Positions 60,201 through 64,000 of a stretch of 64,000 bases of DNA are shown in pieces. The notes beneath the pieces are model-generated. The model did not search any database. It saw nothing but the letters and a program-made list of their open reading frames with translations, and was not told the DNA's origin. Source of the stretch: Neospora caninum Liverpool (lineage: Eukaryota > Apicomplexa > Conoidasida > Eucoccidiorida > Sarcocystidae); assembly GCF_000208865.1 (NCBI RefSeq), contig NC_018398.1:1178001-1242000 (forward strand). The letters are read 5' to 3'. Each line of letters opens with the position of its first letter. Position 1 is the stretch's first letter. Position numbers and translations under genes: made by a program.

Positions 60201-61546
60201 AATTCAGACGACGCCGCTCAATAACGGAACCTCTCGCAGCACGACCGGAGAAGATTTTTCGAAGGGGACTAATAGTATGGAAAAGAAACCTGAAGAGACC
60301 AATCAAGGGAGCGATTTGCAGAAAAGAACTGGACTACGGTCTTCGACGATACCCTCTGTTGAGGAGCCATCCGTCGAATTGCAACAGGAAAGACCTTCGC
60401 GAAAGGAAGGACTAAGAAACATGAGAAGTCAGTCCAGTCTAGACGAAAATGCGCTACAAGAGTTTAAGGAGGTGAGATACGTAATTTAGCCAGAGCATGT
60501 CACGCGCAAAGCTCAACAGTGATAATTTGTTTTCTTAGCTGGTCTCATATGAACTGAAACGAACGGAAACGACTCACGAGGTCAAAGGGAACCCTAACTG
60601 TTGTTCTTGACGACGCACGTCATATATCACCACTGTGGTTCTTGCCCCGCAGAACCTCAAGAACTTTGTGACTGGCTACCTCGACGGCTCCCTCGCACCT
60701 TACTTGAGATCCGAGCCTGTACCTGCTGAAGAGGAAAACCAAGGTAGGTGTGATGTGAAAGCTCTGTCGAATCTGTTTCAAACGATGGCAGACAACAGAC
60801 GCGTCTCCCTTGGCATCGTCCCCTGCCCACAGCTCATGTCGAAGACAAGTGGTGAGTGGTGTCTCTGTTGCCGTTGATCAGGCGTCCTTAAAGTGGTTGT
60901 GGGGTCTACATTCAACGAGCTCGTGCTGCAAACCGATAAAGATGTTTTGGTCGAGTTTGGCGCACCCTGGTAAGCCATATTTTTGCCAACAGGTGGGTGT
61001 GCAAGTCTCCCCTGCTGTCTGAGCTCAAACCGGCCCCCGTACAGCAATCAGGCAGCAAGTGCAGGTTCGGTTCCACTCGCCTAACTACCCCAACAGTGCC
61101 CAGCCTGATCCACGTTTTGCGCGGCACATGTCCATGTACTCAGGTGCGGGCACTGCCGCAAGGTCGAGCCGACGTTGAAAATGGTTGCAGCAGTTCTACG
61201 AGATTCTGGAAGCGAGTTACTGGTGGCAAAGATGGACGCGACTCGCAATGAAGTGAAAGATCTTTATTTCACTGGGTATCCTACCCTACTTCTTTTCCCT
61301 GCGAACAAAAAGGCAGATCCATTAATGTACCAAGGAGACAGAAGTGAGGAAGACCTCCTGCAGTGGCTGGCTGCCAATGTGGATAGGAAGGACATAAATT
61401 TGGAACTTTGTTCGGAGAAAATCAAACGGCTTTTGGAGCAGCAACTCATGTTGAAGTCGGGACCTGTTTCAGAAAGTGGTGAACCCCTCATTTCGTCTTG
61501 GGGAACTCTGACGCATGCAGAGAGGAGTGTTCTTGAGGAACTATAG
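57256..61546 (+). CDS. Protein disulfide isomerase-like protein, one CYWS and one CGHC thioredoxin domain
   Basis: The exons 57256-57928, 58132-58745, 59132-59342, 59613-59768, 60065-60471, 60653-60743, 60882-60969 and 61144-61546 join in phase to give 880 residues. A signal peptide covers about residues 1-28. The first thioredoxin domain (about 134-225) has YYAPWCYWS (161-164), with Ser in place of the second cysteine. The middle contains PDI b-type features (QTHKFPPALPFTG, PRLFEDGRPICVMFLDD) and a charged linker. The C-terminal domain has FGAPWCGHCRKVEPTLK (CGHC at 748-751), the cis-Pro motif GYPTLLLFP and FNELVLQTDKDVLVEF before it. It should form or rearrange disulfides in the secretory pathway, with the first domain perhaps limited to mixed-disulfide binding. 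The protein ends in VLEEL, not KDEL or HDEL. The codon for the Trp before CGHC is split by the last intron. Confidence 0.9.
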
Positions 61547-63736
61547 ATACTGCAAACGAATGCAAAGTTAAGGACGATTTTTTCCCTGAAAATGCATCTG
61601 CGGATAGCAGCTGGTTTTTTTGTTCCTTAGTGTACAGTGGGCTGCCACCGTTTTCGCTCAGGTTCAGAGAGACTCACAATGAGTCTGTTTTCCTCGCATC
61701 AGGAATCGGTTGGCGTGGGAGAGAGGTTGCGCCACGACGTAGCTTTACGAACTTTTCACATTGCTGGCATTGACTCAAAAAGAGGGAGTTAGAGATTTCG
61801 AGGGTTGCTAAGTGTCGGAACTATACAAAGATGTGGTTCCAACCGAAGGGCGATAAAGCAGAACGTCAGCAAAACACTAGCCGTCATACCGCCGTGGCCG
61901 TTCTAAAGTGCAATTTACCTTCTAGTGTCACTGGATATTTGCAAGAGGGATGCACTGCATACCACCATTTATCGCGTAAAGGATAAAGGGCCTTTCGAAT
62001 TCGTGAGCACTTCGCCTTGTACCGCGCCAGCAGTCCTCGGTCCTCCGAAATGACTGCACGCCCAGTCTAACGGGAAAAACTGGGCGGCACTTGGCCGGCG
62101 TCTGCCGGGGGCTCTACGGCTGCTCTCGGCAGCACGAAACAATACGTAGCATTGGAGAAATTTGCGCTCGCGTCTGGTTAACCAATTACCAAAAGCAGGA
62201 CAGGGTTTCACGTGCCAGTCAGGAACCTATAACACTGCCGCACATAATTTACTTTGTATCGACCGTGAACAACATTTTGTGAACGAGGTGGGGTTGAGAA
62301 GGAAGGCGAAGGGACACTGAACACAAAACCAACCAACAACGGCTCAATATACGCTCACTAGAAACGCATTAGGGGCTGGGTCAGCATATGTGAACTAATG
62401 CACACCTGGCAGGTTTGCCAAAAGTGATGAAGAGGAATCGTGCCGTATCCGTCATCGTAGGCCGCGGACGTCGACACTACCCTGAGCTGTCTCTGGGCGG
62501 GCAGCTGGTAGCGCTGGCAACAGACCTTCGGCTCATGTTTCGCCAGTAAAGTCATCCAGTAGCTGACCATTGACGAACATGGCACACACAACACCGCAAA
62601 GCACACACAGTTTGGATCCGGAGCGTAACGTGTGAAGAGTGTGGTCAGTGAGGGGTGAGCAAAAAGACACGGTTGCTGACTTCTTGACCAACGGTGTTTT
62701 TGTTTCCCCAGTATTGTCGTGAACCGGCGAACGCGGACCTTACTGTTACGCAGGAACACAGACTGTGCAGCGGTCGTCTCTGGTTCTTGTTGTGACATCA
62801 CGATTTAGTCCTTTTTTCTCTGTTTGCCTGGCGCATCAGCCGCCGAGTATCAGCTAGCTGCCAGCATCGCTGAATGGCCGCCGAATGGAATACGGTATCT
62901 CCCTTAACTCTTACGCATGCTATGACTCATATCAGGACTCCTAGATTATTGTGGCGTGGAAAGGACTTCTGAAAGAGAAGGGGCGTCGTACAGTCACTGT
63001 TTCACGCAGGCATGGACATAAAGAAAGGCTACCCCCGGAGTTTCAACATGGTACTACAGACACACTGTGCAGTTCGTGCAGACTCTGGGCGTGTTGGTGC
63101 GACTCTTCCAGCGAGCCTGATTCTGCTGCCAATCGCTTGACGAGGTGTGCCGAGAGCTGTCATTTTGTAATTTTTTGTTGTTTAGACGTCTAGTCGTTTT
63201 CATCGCATACGTTCAAAGTTTTCGGGCTCTGGTAATGATCGAGCATCACGAAGGCGAGTGTTTCAATGGTATAACGTGACGATCCTCAATTTAGCTCGAT
63301 CTGGGGTTTTCCTTCGTTTGCCTCTGCTTTCAGGGGCCGTTTATCAATACCATTAGGACGACGTTCACATTGTCTGAACACCTTCCTGCCGAAACGGCTT
63401 CAGCCGGAGGTGAGGCTGGATAAATGTGCCGGTTGCCTTGCTGTCAAGATTCTCAAAAGCTGGACAGTTACATTAGTTCCTGGTAGAGCTTTACGACTTC
63501 GGCACCAGTCCGTACCTGCAGGCTCCCGCTTCTGGTCGTCGGTGCTCTTGGAGCGCCCGGCTGCTACTGGCTTCCATCCCTCTCGAAGGCTCGACATCTG
63601 GAATGTTATTTCTTCCACGTTTGCCTTGGATTCGTCGGTTCCTGGAGCACTTCCCCTTATAAATTTGTCTTCGTTTGGTGGTTTCGGGAAGCACTGTCTC
63701 AAATAAGTGGCAGCCTGAAGGGGCGCGAAGGTCACG
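61547..63736. other. Intergenic sequence between the PDI-like gene and the right-edge gene
   Basis: About 2.2 kb without a recognisable frame, RNA gene or repeat. It should contain the 3' end of the PDI-like gene and the promoter of the next plus-strand gene. Confidence 0.4.
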
Positions 63737-64000
63737 ATGACCATTCTTCACGCTGGAAGCCTCCTTCTACTAGTTCTGCAGTTGGGGTGCGTTCTTCGGT
63801 GCGGACGAGCAGCTTCTTTCGAATCAAGAACAAGAGAGTGTGGCAGTATCCGGTGTTTGCCTAAAATCTTCCAACAATCTCAGCCGTCTGCGACCACCGC
63901 GGGAAGCAAAACTCTCTCTTCCCCGGAAAGATCCTTAGGGATGAATGCTACAAGGAAAGGGTGGCACAAGGACCGGGAGCTCCAACCATTGACGACAAAA
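63737..64000 (+). CDS. N-terminal fragment of a secreted protein, cut by the right edge
   Basis: An ATG at 63737 opens a frame with no stop through the last base (88 codons). It begins MTILHAGSLLLLVLQLGCVL, a clear signal peptide with a probable cleavage near CGRAASF (about residue 29). The following residues are rich in Ser, Thr, Arg and Lys with two further cysteines (about 39 and 44). Such a start is common to dense granule, rhoptry and microneme proteins of this group, but no domain is visible in the part present, so no family is assigned. An intron may begin before the edge. Confidence 0.6.
   Translation, partial: MTILHAGSLLLLVLQLGCVLRCGRAASFESRTRECGSIRCLPKIFQQSQPSATTAGSKTLSSPERSLGMNATRKGWHKDRELQPLTTK

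Overview
The window is nuclear DNA of a coccidian apicomplexan, most likely the Toxoplasma/Neospora/Hammondia/Besnoitia clade of Sarcocystidae. The basis is a MIC6-type microneme protein (three EGF modules, a glycine-rich membrane segment and an acidic tail ending in tryptophan-aspartate), intron-rich genes with GT-AG borders, long Ser/Ala/Arg/Glu-rich inserts, roughly balanced base composition and scattered (AT)n runs. The MIC6 protein differs clearly from the T. gondii protein as I remember it, so a sister genus is plausible, but the sequence alone does not settle the species. Gene models were built by hand from reading frames, splice signals, exon phases and protein-family patterns. Nearly all junctions keep phase; the weak ones are named in the entries.

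Layout, left to right. 1-2607 (-): the N-terminal part of a eukaryotic-type acetyl-CoA carboxylase that runs off the left edge. 2608-9192: a long divergent intergenic stretch. 9193-14653 (+): a divergent protein kinase in five exons with long low-complexity ends. 16372-19829 (-): a secreted or membrane-anchored alpha/beta hydrolase in five exons. 20643-about 22199 (+): a PITH-domain protein whose last exon is unclear. 24269-25252 (-): MIC6. 26173-28035 (+): a secreted LamG-like protein in 12 exons with remarkably short introns. 29567-37742 (-): a roughly 2,208-residue WD40 protein. 40650-41933 (-): a charged hypothetical protein. About 42329-54483 (-): a roughly 2,819-residue helical-repeat protein with a mitochondrial-type N-terminus. 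55279-55351 (-): tRNA-Glu(CTC). 57256-61546 (+): an 880-residue protein disulfide isomerase-like protein. 63737-64000 (+): the start of a further secreted protein cut by the right edge.

The genes form no operon-like unit. Several have N-terminal signal sequences (hydrolase, MIC6, LamG protein, PDI-like protein, right-edge protein), so about half of the recognisable products enter the secretory pathway. MIC6 and the LamG gene are head to head across 920 bp, which would allow shared regulation. The least familiar items are the LamG gene, with its compact introns and C-terminal cysteine module, and the kinase, with DPG in place of DFG.
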